Assembly: GCF_900119075.1 (NCBI RefSeq) | Contig: NZ_FPIP01000007.1 | Coordinates: 124,001-188,000, forward strand | Source of the DNA: Ruminococcus flavefaciens | GTDB lineage: Bacteria > Bacillota > Clostridia > Oscillospirales > Ruminococcaceae | Reading direction: 5' to 3' | DNA length: 64,000 nucleotides | Shown: in pieces, positions 6,761-15,575 of the stretch | Layout: every line of letters starts with the position of its first letter | How positions within the stretch are numbered: the first letter of the stretch is position 1 | The notes under the pieces: model-generated | Told to the model about the DNA's origin: nothing | Database searches by the model: none | What the model saw: the letters and a program-made list of their open reading frames with translations, nothing else | Position numbers and translations under genes: made by a program

Positions 6761-9358
6761 TTAAGCGCCTTTTACAAGCAGCTTTCTCAGTGCAACGAGG
6801 TCGAAAATGTCAATATTTCCGTCGCCGTTTACGTCGCCCATATCAGGTGTTGTGAGCTTTCCTGCGCCGATGATGTACTTCTGGAGCATTACAAGGTCTG
6901 CCACCTTTACTTCGCCGTCGCCGTTTACGTCGCCAATGACTTCCTTGCCTTTTTCACCGTATACTGCTATCTCAGCTATATTGCAGAGATAAACATCATC
7001 AGTGCTGAGAGGACTTGTGGGAGCGCCTGTTGGTACCTCATAGCGGACATAACGAGCATTGATATTCTCGAATTCCTCGGTATAGTTCATTCTGTAAGCA
7101 GGCTTGCTGTCAACTGTGTATACCTTTGTCCAGTTTTCGCCGTCGTTTGATACGCTTATGAAACCGCCGATCATTCTTGCTTCGTAGCCGTTTCGCGGAC
7201 AGAAGCCGATGTTGCTGATCTTGCATACACTTCCGAAGTCGAGCTGTACGTATCCGCCCTCAAGACCGTCGAAGTATGTGCTGAGGTCGCCGTCGTAAGC
7301 CTTTTCGTAGCTTACGGAAGCCGTATCCTTCCACGATTTGCTGCCCTCAGCGGCAACAGGTGTGAGTTTGTCGTACTTTGGCTTTGTGCTCTGGGAAGCC
7401 TTTGTTCCGTAGAGAGCTATCTCCGCGATATTAGCACAGTATGAGCTGTCAGGATTGTCACTGCTATTCGGAGCTCCTGAGGGCACCTCATACCGTATGT
7501 AACGAGCCTGCGTATCCCCTGAAAGTGCAGTCGCATAATGCATACCCGAAGATGGTTTGCTTTTCACGGTATAAAGTGTGGTCCAGTTTGTGCCGTCCGC
7601 AGAAGCCTTGAACATTCCGTCTGTCATGCGGTATTCGTAGCCGCCTCTCGGAGCGTAGCCTATAGCTGTTATGTCATAAAGCTCGCCTAAGTCTACCTGT
7701 AACCAGCCGTCAGCGACACCGTCAAAGTAGGTGCTTGTGCTGCCGTCGAAAGCCTTGGCATAGCCTGTTGAAGCGTCGCTCTTCCATGAGTCGGAGCCGC
7801 TTATCATGCCCGATGTGATGTCGATTTTATCGGTGAGAGTTGTTCCGCCCTTGACTCCGTCGATTATGAAAGTGGTAACGGAATTGCCTGCAAGAGAAGC
7901 CTTGAGGGCTCCGCCGCTGATGTCTATAGTACCTGCGTTAGCCCAGTTCTCGGAATTGCTTGTGCGAATGACCTTTGCGCTTGTACCGCACTGGCTGAAC
8001 TGTGATAGGTCATAGACCATATCCGACTTTCCCGATGAGGTATTATATGATACGATGACCAGCTGTCCGTTTTTCGCGTCAAAGGCAGCCAGTGTATTGC
8101 CCGAGGATTTCAGCATTGTCATACCGGGACGGATATATCTTGTGTACTGTCCGAAGCAGTAGTACTTCTTGGAGAGAACTATCTCGTTCTTGTCGTGGTC
8201 TGCAACGGCTGTGCCCCAGAAGCCCTTGGTCATATCAACCATGCCTGAGTCCTTTTTGCCGTTGTAGCCTTTAGAGCTTACGTGCTTGTCGATTACCTGC
8301 CAGAGTATCCACGCGGAGGAATTAAGTCCGTTGCAGTCTGCTGTGATACGCTCTGACAACCAGAGTCCGGGAGACATAGCACCTGCGTTCTGACCTGATG
8401 TGCCGTTGCCGTCTACCTCGCTCATCCAGAGATTCCTGCCTGCGTTAATGGCAGTATTTTTCAGCTGTGTACGCTGGCTGCCGCCGTAGGTATGGGTGTC
8501 GATACGTCCTATAAGTGCCTTTGTGGTACTGGACATCTTGTTCCATGAGCTTATCTGTGTATCTATAATGGATTCATCGTTTGCGCTTATGATGATATCG
8601 TTGAGATTGCGTTTTTTGAGGGATTTTGCAAGCTCCTGATATATCTTATCCATTGAAGCACCCTGGTCGAAGTGACAGCCCTCCTGCTTAGCGCTGTATG
8701 CGCCCCAGTAGTTAGTGTAGGGCTCGTTCATGGGAGTTATGCTCTGAACGTGAATGCCCCAGTCGTTTTCGTAGTGGGCAGTTACCTCTGCAAGGTACTC
8801 CGCAAAATCTGTATACTTATCGTCGCGGAGATTGTTTTTTCCTGAGTTCTTATTTCCGGAGCTGCAGCCGCTCTGCGTCATATAGTATGGGGGCGAGTTT
8901 GAGAACATCTCCACTATCATGTCGTCGCCTGCGGCTTCGATACATTTTCGGAGCACGTTTCGCTGATTGGCGTCTGCGTTCCAGTCGTATGTAACAACGC
9001 CGTTGTTGTATTTTGTATAGCCCGGCATATTTGAGTCGGTACGGGTGATGTGGTCATGCGACGGGTCGTCACCTCCGCCAATGTTGAAACGGGCGATATT
9101 AAGGCGGAGACCATTGTCGCCGTAGAAGGTGTCGGCGGCTTTTTGTGCAAGGCTGTCCGAATAGCCTACACGGTTTGCCCACCAGCACAGAGATGTGCCC
9201 CAGCCTTCGAACTTACCGCCATTTATGTCGTAAACGTCGTAAGGGGAAAGGCTGATGTTAGTTGCTGCACTCGCTTCAAATGCAGGCAGAGCAGAAGTCA
9301 TAGATGTCAGGACTGCGATTGCCGCAGCAGCCGAACATATCTTGCGTAAAATTTTCAT
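6761..9358 (-). CDS. Secreted GH30-family glycoside hydrolase with two F5/8C domains and a dockerin
   Basis: 865 residues. The start is the ATG preceded by AAAGGAG; upstream in-frame residues lack a ribosome site. A signal peptide covers about 1-31 (cleavage near ASA-AT). The GH30 (beta/alpha)8 catalytic domain spans about 35-400: GWGTSLCWWANRVGYSD, RLNIARFNIGGGD, acid/base E212 in MNEPY and nucleophile E314 in WMSEVDG. The motifs resemble endo-beta-1,6-galactanase-like GH30 members; exact specificity is inference. A GH30-type beta-sandwich follows to about 510, then two discoidin (F5/8C, CBM32-like) modules (about 515-655 and 665-800), both with AFDGSTSTYFDG-like starts, and a C-terminal type I dockerin with Ca loops DVNGDGEVKVAD and DVNGDGNIDIFD. 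It likely docks onto a scaffoldin and attacks galactan-type side chains. Confidence 0.9.
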   Translation of the reverse strand: MKILRKICSAAAAIAVLTSMTSALPAFEASAATNISLSPYDVYDINGGKFEGWGTSLCWWANRVGYSDSLAQKAADTFYGDNGLRLNIARFNIGGGDDPSHDHITRTDSNMPGYTKYNNGVVTYDWNADANQRNVLRKCIEAAGDDMIVEMFSNSPPYYMTQSGCSSGNKNSGKNNLRDDKYTDFAEYLAEVTAHYENDWGIHVQSITPMNEPYTNYWGAYSAKQEGCHFDQGASMDKIYQELAKSLKKRNLNDIIISANDESIIDTQISSWNKMSSTTKALIGRIDTHTYGGSQRTQLKNTAINAGRNLWMSEVDGNGTSGQNAGAMSPGLWLSERITADCNGLNSSAWILWQVIDKHVSSKGYNGKKDSGMVDMTKGFWGTAVADHDKNEIVLSKKYYCFGQYTRYIRPGMTMLKSSGNTLAAFDAKNGQLVIVSYNTSSGKSDMVYDLSQFSQCGTSAKVIRTSNSENWANAGTIDISGGALKASLAGNSVTTFIIDGVKGGTTLTDKIDITSGMISGSDSWKSDASTGYAKAFDGSTSTYFDGVADGWLQVDLGELYDITAIGYAPRGGYEYRMTDGMFKASADGTNWTTLYTVKSKPSSGMHYATALSGDTQARYIRYEVPSGAPNSSDNPDSSYCANIAEIALYGTKASQSTKPKYDKLTPVAAEGSKSWKDTASVSYEKAYDGDLSTYFDGLEGGYVQLDFGSVCKISNIGFCPRNGYEARMIGGFISVSNDGENWTKVYTVDSKPAYRMNYTEEFENINARYVRYEVPTGAPTSPLSTDDVYLCNIAEIAVYGEKGKEVIGDVNGDGEVKVADLVMLQKYIIGAGKLTTPDMGDVNGDGNIDIFDLVALRKLLVKGA

Positions 9359-9412
9359 TTCCCAATTCTCCTTTATTTTAAATTTCCGTCCGCGGATACA
9401 AATCCTATATAT

Positions 9413-9441
9413 ATTATACCGCAACATTTGGAAAAAGTAAA
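9413..9441 (-). promoter_or_regulatory. Probable promoter of the GH30 gene
   Basis: On the minus strand TTTACT, 17 bases and TATAAT precede the GH30 start by about 50 bases. The -35 box is a weak match. The flanks are AT-rich and show no clear catabolite-control (cre) box. Confidence 0.45.
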
Positions 9442-9664
9442 TAAAAAACCGCAATAATTGAGAATTATATGATATGATTTTTCTAATACAGCATAAATAA
9501 TATATATTATGCACAATATGTTATGTCAATTATGACGCTCTCAGCCTATAGCATAGTTTGCTGCCGTGGCAGCTGTTCTATTTGGTTTTATGTTATAAGC
9601 AAGGTGCCTGTACTGCTTTTAGGCACTGAGATAAATTGATGATATAGTTTTTTTGCTGTGCTTG

Positions 9665-9693
9665 TTGCTATTTGGGGATTTATATGCTATAAT
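9665..9693 (+). promoter_or_regulatory. Promoter of the ABC exporter operon
   Basis: TTGCTA, a 17-base spacer and TATAAT, about 175 bases before the ATPase start. The long leader contains a large inverted repeat. Confidence 0.6.
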
Positions 9694-9712
9694 CAAAATT
9701 GCAGTGCCGTCG

Positions 9713-9818
9713 CCGTGCAGAGGCGGAGCGGAGCTCCGCCTGACGGTTTCGCGCATTATAAAAAATGAACACTTTGTATTCGGCAGCGAAACCGTCGGAC
9801 GCAGGCGTCCCTGCACGG
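9713..9818. repeat. 106-bp inverted-repeat element in the leader of the ABC exporter operon
   Basis: The ends CCGTGCAG and CTGCACGG are perfect inverted repeats. Further in, TGACGGTTTCGC is matched by GCGAAACCGTC. The arms also contain small palindromes (GGCGGAGCGGAGCTCCGCC). The centre is AT-rich. It lies between promoter and ribosome site, so the mRNA would start with a long hairpin. It could be a MITE-like insertion or a regulatory leader. Confidence 0.6.
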
Positions 9819-9868
9819 CTTCAATGCTGCGATACTGCAATAAATACAAGCTTTGAGAAAGGAAAACT

Positions 9869-10573
9869 ATGAGCGCTTACGTTGAGTTTAAAAATGTAAA
9901 AAAGACATACAAGTCGGGCGAGGTAGAGGTCCATGCCCTTAACGACGTAAACTTTGAGATAAACAAGGGAGAGTTCTGCGTTATAGTGGGAGCTTCTGGT
10001 GCAGGAAAGACAACTATCCTCAATATACTTGGCGGAATGGACACACTTACCTCGGGCAGCGTATTCCTTGACGGTACGGAGATTTCAGCCCTCAGCAAGA
10101 AGAAGCTCACCGCCTACAGGCGTTATGACGTGGGTTTTGTGTTCCAGTTCTACAATCTTGTACAGAACCTGACAGCGCTTGAAAACGTGGAGCTTGCAGC
10201 TCAGATATGCCGCGAGCCCCTTGACGCCGCAAAGGTCCTTGAACAGGTGGGACTTTCCGAGCGTACAAAGAATTTCCCTGCACAGCTTTCGGGCGGCGAG
10301 CAGCAGCGAGTTGCAATAGCGCGAGCTCTCGCCAAGAACCCCAAGCTTCTGCTCTGCGACGAGCCAACAGGCGCTCTGGACTACGCTACAGGCAAGCAGG
10401 TACTGAAGCTTTTGCAGGACACCTGCCGCAAAAACGGCATGACAGTTGTGGTCATTACCCACAATCAGGCTCTTACGCCAATGGCTGACCGCATAATCAC
10501 AGTCAGCAGCGGAACTATCTCAGGCGTGAAAATGAACGACAATATCGTAGATATTGCCGATATCGAGTGGTGA
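9869..10573 (+). CDS. ABC transporter ATP-binding protein (MacB/LolD type)
   Basis: 234 residues, a complete single-domain ATPase. Walker A is GASGAGKTT (about 42-50), the Q-loop is FQFYNL, the signature is [15 protein letters not shown], Walker B is [12 protein letters not shown] and the H-loop is VVVITHN. The [15 protein letters not shown] stretch following Walker B is typical of the MacB/LolD/FtsE family, which powers mechanotransmission exporters rather than classical importers. Start: ATG after GAGAAAGGA. The FtsX-type permease begins 4 bases after the stop, so the two form one operon. The exported substrate is unknown; related pairs handle lipoproteins, peptides or antibiotics. Confidence 0.93.
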   Translation: MSAYVEFKNVKKTYKSGEVEVHALNDVNFEINKGEFCVIVGASGAGKTTILNILGGMDTLTSGSVFLDGTEISALSKKKLTAYRRYDVGFVFQFYNLVQNLTALENVELAAQICREPLDAAKVLEQVGLSERTKNFPAQLSGGEQQRVAIARALAKNPKLLLCDEPTGALDYATGKQVLKLLQDTCRKNGMTVVVITHNQALTPMADRIITVSSGTISGVKMNDNIVDIADIEW

Positions 10574-10577
10574 CGCT

Positions 10578-13307
10578 ATGGGTTCGGCAGTAAGAAAGAA
10601 CGCTCTCCGCGAGATAAGGAGCACGTTTGGCAGATTCTTCGCAATAATGGCTATCATAGCTCTTGGAGTTGGCTTCTTTACGGGAGTTAGGATAGTTACT
10701 CCTGCTATGGTGAATACGGTAAACAAATTCCTTGATGAGAATCAGTTTTACGACTACAGGCTTCTGTCGTCCATTGGCTGGGAGGAAGAGGACGTTGAGG
10801 ACTTCAAAAGCCGTCCCGAGGTGCGCTATGCCGAGGGCTCGTATACTCTTGATATACTCACGGCAGGTTCACGGGAGTATGTTCTCAGAGCTCATTCCCT
10901 CACCGATAATATCAACGGCATACGCCTTAAAGAGGGCAGACTTCCACAGAATGAGAATGAGTGCGTCATCGAGAACGGACGCTTCAAGATCGGCAATACT
11001 ATCACTCTTTCCGAGGATAACTCTGACAGCGTGAAAAACGCGCTGAAAAGCGACAAATTCACTATTGTCGGCTCTGCGGATTCCTCAATGTACATCAATT
11101 TCGAGCGTGGAACGACTTCTGTCGGAAACGGCGAAATTTCGGCTTTTGTTTATCTCCCCAAAGAGGCCTTCGACCTTGACGTTTATACCGAGGTATATGT
11201 GCGTTTTCAGCAGGATATGGAGATATACTCCGACGAGTATGAGACATTCATGGACGGCAGGGAAAAGCAGTGGGAGGATTACTGCCGCGAACGTGCCGAT
11301 ATGCGCTATGATGAGCTATACAGTGAAGCCGAGGACAAGCTCAGCGACGGCAGGGCAGAGCTTGAAAAGAACCGCGCAGACGGTCAGGAAAAGCTTGACA
11401 AGGCAAAAGCAGACCTTGACGGCGGAAAGGCTCAGCTGGATGAGCAGCTTGCGCAGCTGGAGCAGATAAAGGATATAGCTCCTCAGCAGTATTCCGCAGG
11501 CATGGAGCAGTACAATGCCGCCTATGCTGATTACGAAAAGGGGCTTGCAGACTATGAGAGCTCAAAGGCTGACTTCGACAAGCAGATAGCCGACGCCGAA
11601 GCGGAGTTGAAAAATGGCGAAAGCGACCTGAGCTCACTGAAAAAGCCCGATATTTACGTCCTTGACAGAAATACCAACATCGGCTACGCCTGCTTTGAGA
11701 GCGATTCCGAGATAGTCGCGCAGGTAGCCCGTGTTTTCCCGATATTTTTCATTCTGGTTGCAGCTCTGGTCTGCATGACCATAATGAGCCGCATGGTTGA
11801 GGAGCAGCGCACTCAGATAGGCGTTTTCAAGGCGCTGGGCTACTCCGAGGGCACTGTCATGGGCAAGTTCATATTCTATGCAGGACTTGCGGCTATAATT
11901 GGCTGTGTGCTGGGCTACAGTCTTGGCACCTACATCTTCCCGAAGATAATCTGGAAGACCTACACCCTTATGTACATTCAGCTGCCTATCGGCTATCTGT
12001 TCGATAAACAGCTTGCCCTCATAGCTCTGGCAGTATCGTTGATATGCTCGGTGGGCGTAACATGGTTCAGCTGCCGAGTGGAGCTCTCCGAGACTGCGGC
12101 AAGCCTTATGAGACCAAAAGCTCCTAAGGCAGGCAAGCGCGTACTCCTTGAATACGTGACACCTGTGTGGAAAAGGCTTAAATTCCTGCAAAAAGTCTCA
12201 ATACGAAACATCTTCCGCTACAAAAAGCGCCTTTTTATGATGATTTTAGGTATCGGCGGCTGTACAGCTCTGCTGGTGACAGGCTTCGGACTAAAGGATT
12301 CTATCGCAGGCTTTGCGGAAACTCAGTACAACGAGATACAGGTTGCCGACGCATCGGCTAATCTTCGCAACGTAGGAGATGTTTTCCCCGAGGAGCTGAA
12401 CAACGTGCTCACTGAGAATACCGAGGACTACACTTTACTCTACACGGGAGCGTGGGACCTGCTCTACGGCAAAAAGGTCAAGAGCGTCACTGTAAATGCT
12501 GCGGATTCCTTTGAGAATATGGAGAAATATTTCGACCTCCATACTGTCAAGGGGGAGAAGCTGACTCCGCCTGCTGAGGGCGAGGCTGTGGTCAGCCACA
12601 GTATTGCCGAGCGCTACGGCATAAAAAAGGGCAGCATGATGAAGCTCCGCGACGAGAATATGCGCGAGCTCAACGTAAAGGTCACGGGAGTTTTCGAGAA
12701 TCACGTATATAATGTGGTATTTCTCGGCAGGGAAACTATGGAAAGACAGCTTGGCGAGTCCGTTCCCGTGAACTACGCTTTCCTCAACTTCAAGGATGGG
12801 GCTGACACCTACAAAACCACGGCTGCTCTGTCGAAAAACGGCAATATCACCGCAGTAATGGTCTTTGCCGACCTCAAGGAGCGACTCAGCAAAATGATGA
12901 GCAGTCTTGACTACATCGTGCTTATAGTTATCGTCTGCGCCGCAGGTCTGGCATTTATCGTGCTGTACAGTCTTACCAATATAAATATAACAGAACGTGT
13001 CCGCGAGATAGCTACAATTAAAGTTCTTGGCTTTTTCAGGCATGAGACATCATCTTATGTGCTCCGCGAAAATCTGGCGCTCACCGCCTTTGGTACGGTA
13101 GTGGGACTGGGCGTGGGAATACTGCTCCATGCCTTTGTAATGGCTCAGATACGGGTGGACTTAGTGGACTTCAGCGTCCGTATATTGCCGAAAAGCTTCC
13201 TTTTCAGCACCCTGCTCACATTCCTTTTCAACTTCATCGTTGACCTGTTCATGGTACTGAAATTGGAGCACATCAACATGGCTGAATCACTTAAATCTAT
13301 CGAGTAG
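10578..13307 (+). CDS. FtsX-like ABC transporter permease with periplasmic-type coiled coil
   Basis: About 909 residues. The ATG at 10578 is preferred because an upstream in-frame ATG lies inside the ATPase gene. An N-terminal membrane segment (FFAIMAIIALGVGFFTGV) is followed by a large extracellular MacB-like domain. Residues about 235-350 form a Glu/Lys/Ala-rich coiled coil (ELEKNRADGQEKLDKAK and on). Then come three membrane segments of an FtsX domain (about 385-510), a second extracellular domain, and a final FtsX triplet ending in MAESLKSIE. This is the double-FtsX, long-permease layout. Such proteins move substrates across the envelope or transmit force to cell-surface partners. A terminator follows. 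Confidence 0.9.
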   Translation: MGSAVRKNALREIRSTFGRFFAIMAIIALGVGFFTGVRIVTPAMVNTVNKFLDENQFYDYRLLSSIGWEEEDVEDFKSRPEVRYAEGSYTLDILTAGSREYVLRAHSLTDNINGIRLKEGRLPQNENECVIENGRFKIGNTITLSEDNSDSVKNALKSDKFTIVGSADSSMYINFERGTTSVGNGEISAFVYLPKEAFDLDVYTEVYVRFQQDMEIYSDEYETFMDGREKQWEDYCRERADMRYDELYSEAEDKLSDGRAELEKNRADGQEKLDKAKADLDGGKAQLDEQLAQLEQIKDIAPQQYSAGMEQYNAAYADYEKGLADYESSKADFDKQIADAEAELKNGESDLSSLKKPDIYVLDRNTNIGYACFESDSEIVAQVARVFPIFFILVAALVCMTIMSRMVEEQRTQIGVFKALGYSEGTVMGKFIFYAGLAAIIGCVLGYSLGTYIFPKIIWKTYTLMYIQLPIGYLFDKQLALIALAVSLICSVGVTWFSCRVELSETAASLMRPKAPKAGKRVLLEYVTPVWKRLKFLQKVSIRNIFRYKKRLFMMILGIGGCTALLVTGFGLKDSIAGFAETQYNEIQVADASANLRNVGDVFPEELNNVLTENTEDYTLLYTGAWDLLYGKKVKSVTVNAADSFENMEKYFDLHTVKGEKLTPPAEGEAVVSHSIAERYGIKKGSMMKLRDENMRELNVKVTGVFENHVYNVVFLGRETMERQLGESVPVNYAFLNFKDGADTYKTTAALSKNGNITAVMVFADLKERLSKMMSSLDYIVLIVIVCAAGLAFIVLYSLTNINITERVREIATIKVLGFFRHETSSYVLRENLALTAFGTVVGLGVGILLHAFVMAQIRVDLVDFSVRILPKSFLFSTLLTFLFNFIVDLFMVLKLEHINMAESLKSIE

Positions 13308-13327
13308 CTTAAATGCAGGATTGAAAT

Positions 13328-13360
13328 TCACACCTCATTCAAATTGGGGTGTGATTTTTT
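13328..13360 (+). terminator. Terminator after the ABC exporter operon
   Basis: TCACACCTCA pairs with TGGGGTGTGA (two wobbles) and runs into six T residues, about 20 bases after the permease stop. Confidence 0.85.
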
Positions 13361-13400
13361 GTGCAAGGTTCTGAATATGCACGATATATCATGCCTTGAA

Positions 13401-13429
13401 TTGACATTTTGATAGATTTGTGGTATAAT
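13401..13429 (+). promoter_or_regulatory. Consensus promoter of the LRR gene
   Basis: TTGACA, 17 bases and TATAAT: a perfect sigma-A consensus, suggesting strong expression of the small LRR protein. Confidence 0.85.
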
Positions 13430-13491
13430 ATGGTTGAGCCAATATGGGGCTCTGGGGATTGTATCGATGTTATCGATAAGGAGAAAACTGA

Positions 13492-13950
13492 ATGAATTAC
13501 AAGATCAGAAGAGGTGTACTCAAAAGGTACAAAGACGAAAAAGGCGTTACCGAGATCTTTATTCCCGATAATGTCGGAATCATCGATGAGGGCGCATTCA
13601 GTGGCTGTACGAACCTTGTAAGGATACTGGTACCCGAGACAGTGCAGGTCATATCGGATACTGCGTTCAGCGGCTGTGAGAACCTCAGATCTATCAATCT
13701 TCCTGAAAGCACTATCAGGCTGGGTTGGTACGCATTCCGTGGCTGTCATCATCTTGCTGATCTCACCATTCCCTCCACTTTACAGGAGATAGGTCAGCAT
13801 GCCTTTGCAGGCTGCAGCGATCTTTCCACAGTAAAGGTCATTCACGATGACAGAGTGTATGAATTCGTGATAAATGGTGAGCTTGACAACAACAAGTGGC
13901 AGCAGATAAGACATTCTTTAAGCCACGAAAACAAATCAATAGCAGTATAA
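13492..13950 (+). CDS. Small cytoplasmic leucine-rich repeat (BspA-like, LRR_5) protein
   Basis: 152 residues with no signal peptide or membrane segment. Four consecutive repeats of about 23 residues are visible, each with the pattern I-x-E/D-x-A-F-x-G-C-x-N/H/D-L: EGAFSGCTNL, DTAFSGCENL, WYAFRGCHHL and QHAFAGCSDL. This is the BspA/LRR_5 solenoid. The tail (about 118-152) is polar. BspA-type repeats are usually on surface proteins, so a short cytoplasmic one under a perfect promoter is unusual; a protein-interaction role is the most that can be inferred. It is monocistronic, between its own promoter and terminator. Confidence 0.85.
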   Translation: MNYKIRRGVLKRYKDEKGVTEIFIPDNVGIIDEGAFSGCTNLVRILVPETVQVISDTAFSGCENLRSINLPESTIRLGWYAFRGCHHLADLTIPSTLQEIGQHAFAGCSDLSTVKVIHDDRVYEFVINGELDNNKWQQIRHSLSHENKSIAV

Positions 13951-13956
13951 CTCAAA

Positions 13957-13989
13957 ACCCCCGTCCGTAATAATGGGCGGGGTGTTTTC
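13957..13989 (+). terminator. Terminator after the LRR gene
   Basis: ACCCCCGTCC pairs imperfectly with GGGCGGGGTG around an 8-base loop, then TTTTCTT. Confidence 0.75.
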
Positions 13990-14000
13990 TTGCCATAGGA

Positions 14001-14029
14001 TTGACAATTCTGTCAGCCTATGGTATTAT
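14001..14029 (+). promoter_or_regulatory. Promoter of the ECF sigma operon
   Basis: TTGACA, 17 bases and TATTAT. A second possible start signal lies just downstream: TGTAAC at 14063 and GTCT at 14086, 17 bases apart, with the look of an ECF-type promoter that would allow autoregulation. That second site is a weak inference. Confidence 0.65.
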
Positions 14030-14112
14030 TTTTTCATTGGCAAAAAATTTTTTTGAAATTTCTGTAACGTTTGTACGCGGACGGAGTCTTATAGTTGAAG
14101 GCGGTGAGAAGT

Positions 14113-14601
14113 TTGGACAAGGTCGAAGAGCTCTATAACGATTATTTCCACGATGTATACCTGTATATACGTTCACTGTCCGCGGACGAACACCTCGCCG
14201 AGGACATCACACAGGAAACTTTTTTCAAGGCGATGAAGTCCGTAGACAGCTTCCGCGGAGACTGTGATATAAGGGTGTGGCTGTGTCAGATAGCGAAGAA
14301 TCTGCTGTTCACACACAGCAAGAAAAGTAAGCGGTTCACGGGAGAGGATATCCCCGAGACCGTTCCCGACAGTACAGTATCCGTAGAGGAAAGACTTGCT
14401 GATACTCAGCAGACTATGGAGATACACAAAGTGCTCCATACACTGAGCGAGCCCTACAAGGAGGTTTTTACCCTGAGAGTTTTCGGGGAGCTTAGCTTCC
14501 GTCAGATAGGCGACATATTCGGCAAGACCGAGAGCTGGGCGCGAGTGTCCTTCCACCGTGCAAAGCTGAAGATAATAGAAGAACTGGAGGTACAGAAATG
14601 A
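14113..14601 (+). CDS. ECF-type RNA polymerase sigma factor
   Basis: About 162 residues. I chose TTG 14113 because AAGGCGGTGA, one mismatch from the ideal anti-16S match, lies 5 bases upstream; a TTG at 14095 would bury that site in the coding region. Region 2 is visible as YNDYFHDVYLYIRSL...AEDITQETFFKAM, with the D-I-T-Q-E-T-F-F-K-A hallmark. Region 4 is LSEPYKEVFTLRVFGELSFRQIGDIFG followed by SWARVSFHRAKLKI. The acidic linker between is short, as in ECF factors. The stop overlaps the start of the zinc-finger anti-sigma gene by 4 bases, so the two are translationally coupled. The stress it answers to cannot be read from the sequence. Confidence 0.9.
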   Translation: MDKVEELYNDYFHDVYLYIRSLSADEHLAEDITQETFFKAMKSVDSFRGDCDIRVWLCQIAKNLLFTHSKKSKRFTGEDIPETVPDSTVSVEERLADTQQTMEIHKVLHTLSEPYKEVFTLRVFGELSFRQIGDIFGKTESWARVSFHRAKLKIIEELEVQK

Positions 14602-15260
14602 GCAAGAATTGTGATATGATAAAGGACCTGCTGCCCCTGTATGCCGACGATGTATGCAGCGATGAGAGCAGGAAAGCAGTTGAGGAGCACATCAAAGAGT
14701 GCGCAGAATGCAAGGGGGAGCTTGATAAACTCCGCAGAAACGTCACTGTAAGCCCTAAAAACGACGGAGAGGTGCTCAAGCGTATAAAGAGACGCCTGCG
14801 AATAGAAAAGCTTGTAGTGGGTATTATAAGTGTTTTAGCCGTATGCGGAATACTTCTGTTCGGACTTATGTATCTGATAAACACGGATAAGTCAATGGAC
14901 GTTGAAAAGTATAATATACCTGATAATCTTCATGTAACAATGCATGGTAGCGAGCTTTATCTTGTTGTCAATGGTGAAGCGGCAGCTTTTTGGCACGCGT
15001 TTCCGACTATAAGCGACGCCGACGGCGACCATATGGGATATGGAACAGGCTTTGACAGCGAAAAGAAGAATGGCTACGGTATAACACTCAAACAGCGTAA
15101 AATTGACAGTTTTGCAATTTCAAAAATGCTTGATGATAAAAATGGCTGTGAGATAAGGCTGTTTGATATTGAAAAGAACACAAAAATGGAAAAATTCTTC
15201 TACTATGATGATGTAAACGATAAAGAATATATTTTATGGGAGCGTGGTACAAATGACTGA
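14598..15260 (+). CDS. Zinc-finger (zf-HC2) membrane anti-sigma factor
   Basis: 220 residues. The N-terminus carries the zf-HC2 anti-sigma motif: C20, then H31-x3-C35-x2-C38 in EEHIKECAECKGEL, preceded by KDLLPLYADD. Such domains clamp the sigma factor in the cytoplasm. One membrane segment (about 72-94) follows, then an extracytoplasmic domain of about 120 residues, probably the sensing part; it is not recognised. The gene overlaps the sigma stop by 4 bases and is overlapped in turn by the next small membrane gene, so the three form one operon. Confidence 0.88.
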   Translation: MSKNCDMIKDLLPLYADDVCSDESRKAVEEHIKECAECKGELDKLRRNVTVSPKNDGEVLKRIKRRLRIEKLVVGIISVLAVCGILLFGLMYLINTDKSMDVEKYNIPDNLHVTMHGSELYLVVNGEAAAFWHAFPTISDADGDHMGYGTGFDSEKKNGYGITLKQRKIDSFAISKMLDDKNGCEIRLFDIEKNTKMEKFFYYDDVNDKEYILWERGTND

Positions 15261-15537
15261 GAGAAAATTCAATATACCGCTGATACTGCTTGCGGCAGCT
15301 TCATTTGCAATAGGCTTTTTCGGATTTGCTGCTGAGAGCATAGTCCTTGCTGTAGGAGTTATTATAGCTTCGGTGAAGCTTCGTGAGAAGTATCTCATAA
15401 AGATACCTGTGACTATATGTATCATTTCAATTGTTGCTTCGGGAGCTTTCCTTGCGCTTATGATATATCATTCAAGTCAGGGTATGGCTTCTTCAAGCTA
15501 TTGGCTGATAAAGCTTTTATTCGGCAGTCCGGAATAA
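15253..15537 (+). CDS. Small membrane protein of the ECF sigma operon
   Basis: About 94 residues starting at the ATG preceded by GGGAG; a GTG 9 bases upstream lacks good spacing. Three hydrophobic segments are visible: IPLILLAAASFAIGFFGFAA, SIVLAVGVIIASVKL and ICIISIVASGAFLALMIYH. No family is recognised. It overlaps the anti-sigma gene by 8 bases, so it is expected at the same level. It may aid anti-sigma function or be an effector; both ideas are inference. Confidence 0.75.
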   Translation: MTERKFNIPLILLAAASFAIGFFGFAAESIVLAVGVIIASVKLREKYLIKIPVTICIISIVASGAFLALMIYHSSQGMASSSYWLIKLLFGSPE

Positions 15538-15545
15538 AACGAAAA

Positions 15546-15575
15546 ATCCCTCGGCTTTTGCCGGGGGATAATTTT
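15546..15575. terminator. Bidirectional terminator between convergent operons
   Basis: ATCCCTCGGC pairs with GCCGGGGGAT around a TTTT loop, with an A-rich left flank and a T-rich right flank, so it can serve both the sigma operon and the glnA-ANTAR-VOC operon. Confidence 0.8.

Noticed and set aside
6620-7150. Plus-strand frame overlapping the GH30 gene
   Set aside because: It is antisense to the dockerin and F5/8C coding region and has no ribosome site or family features.
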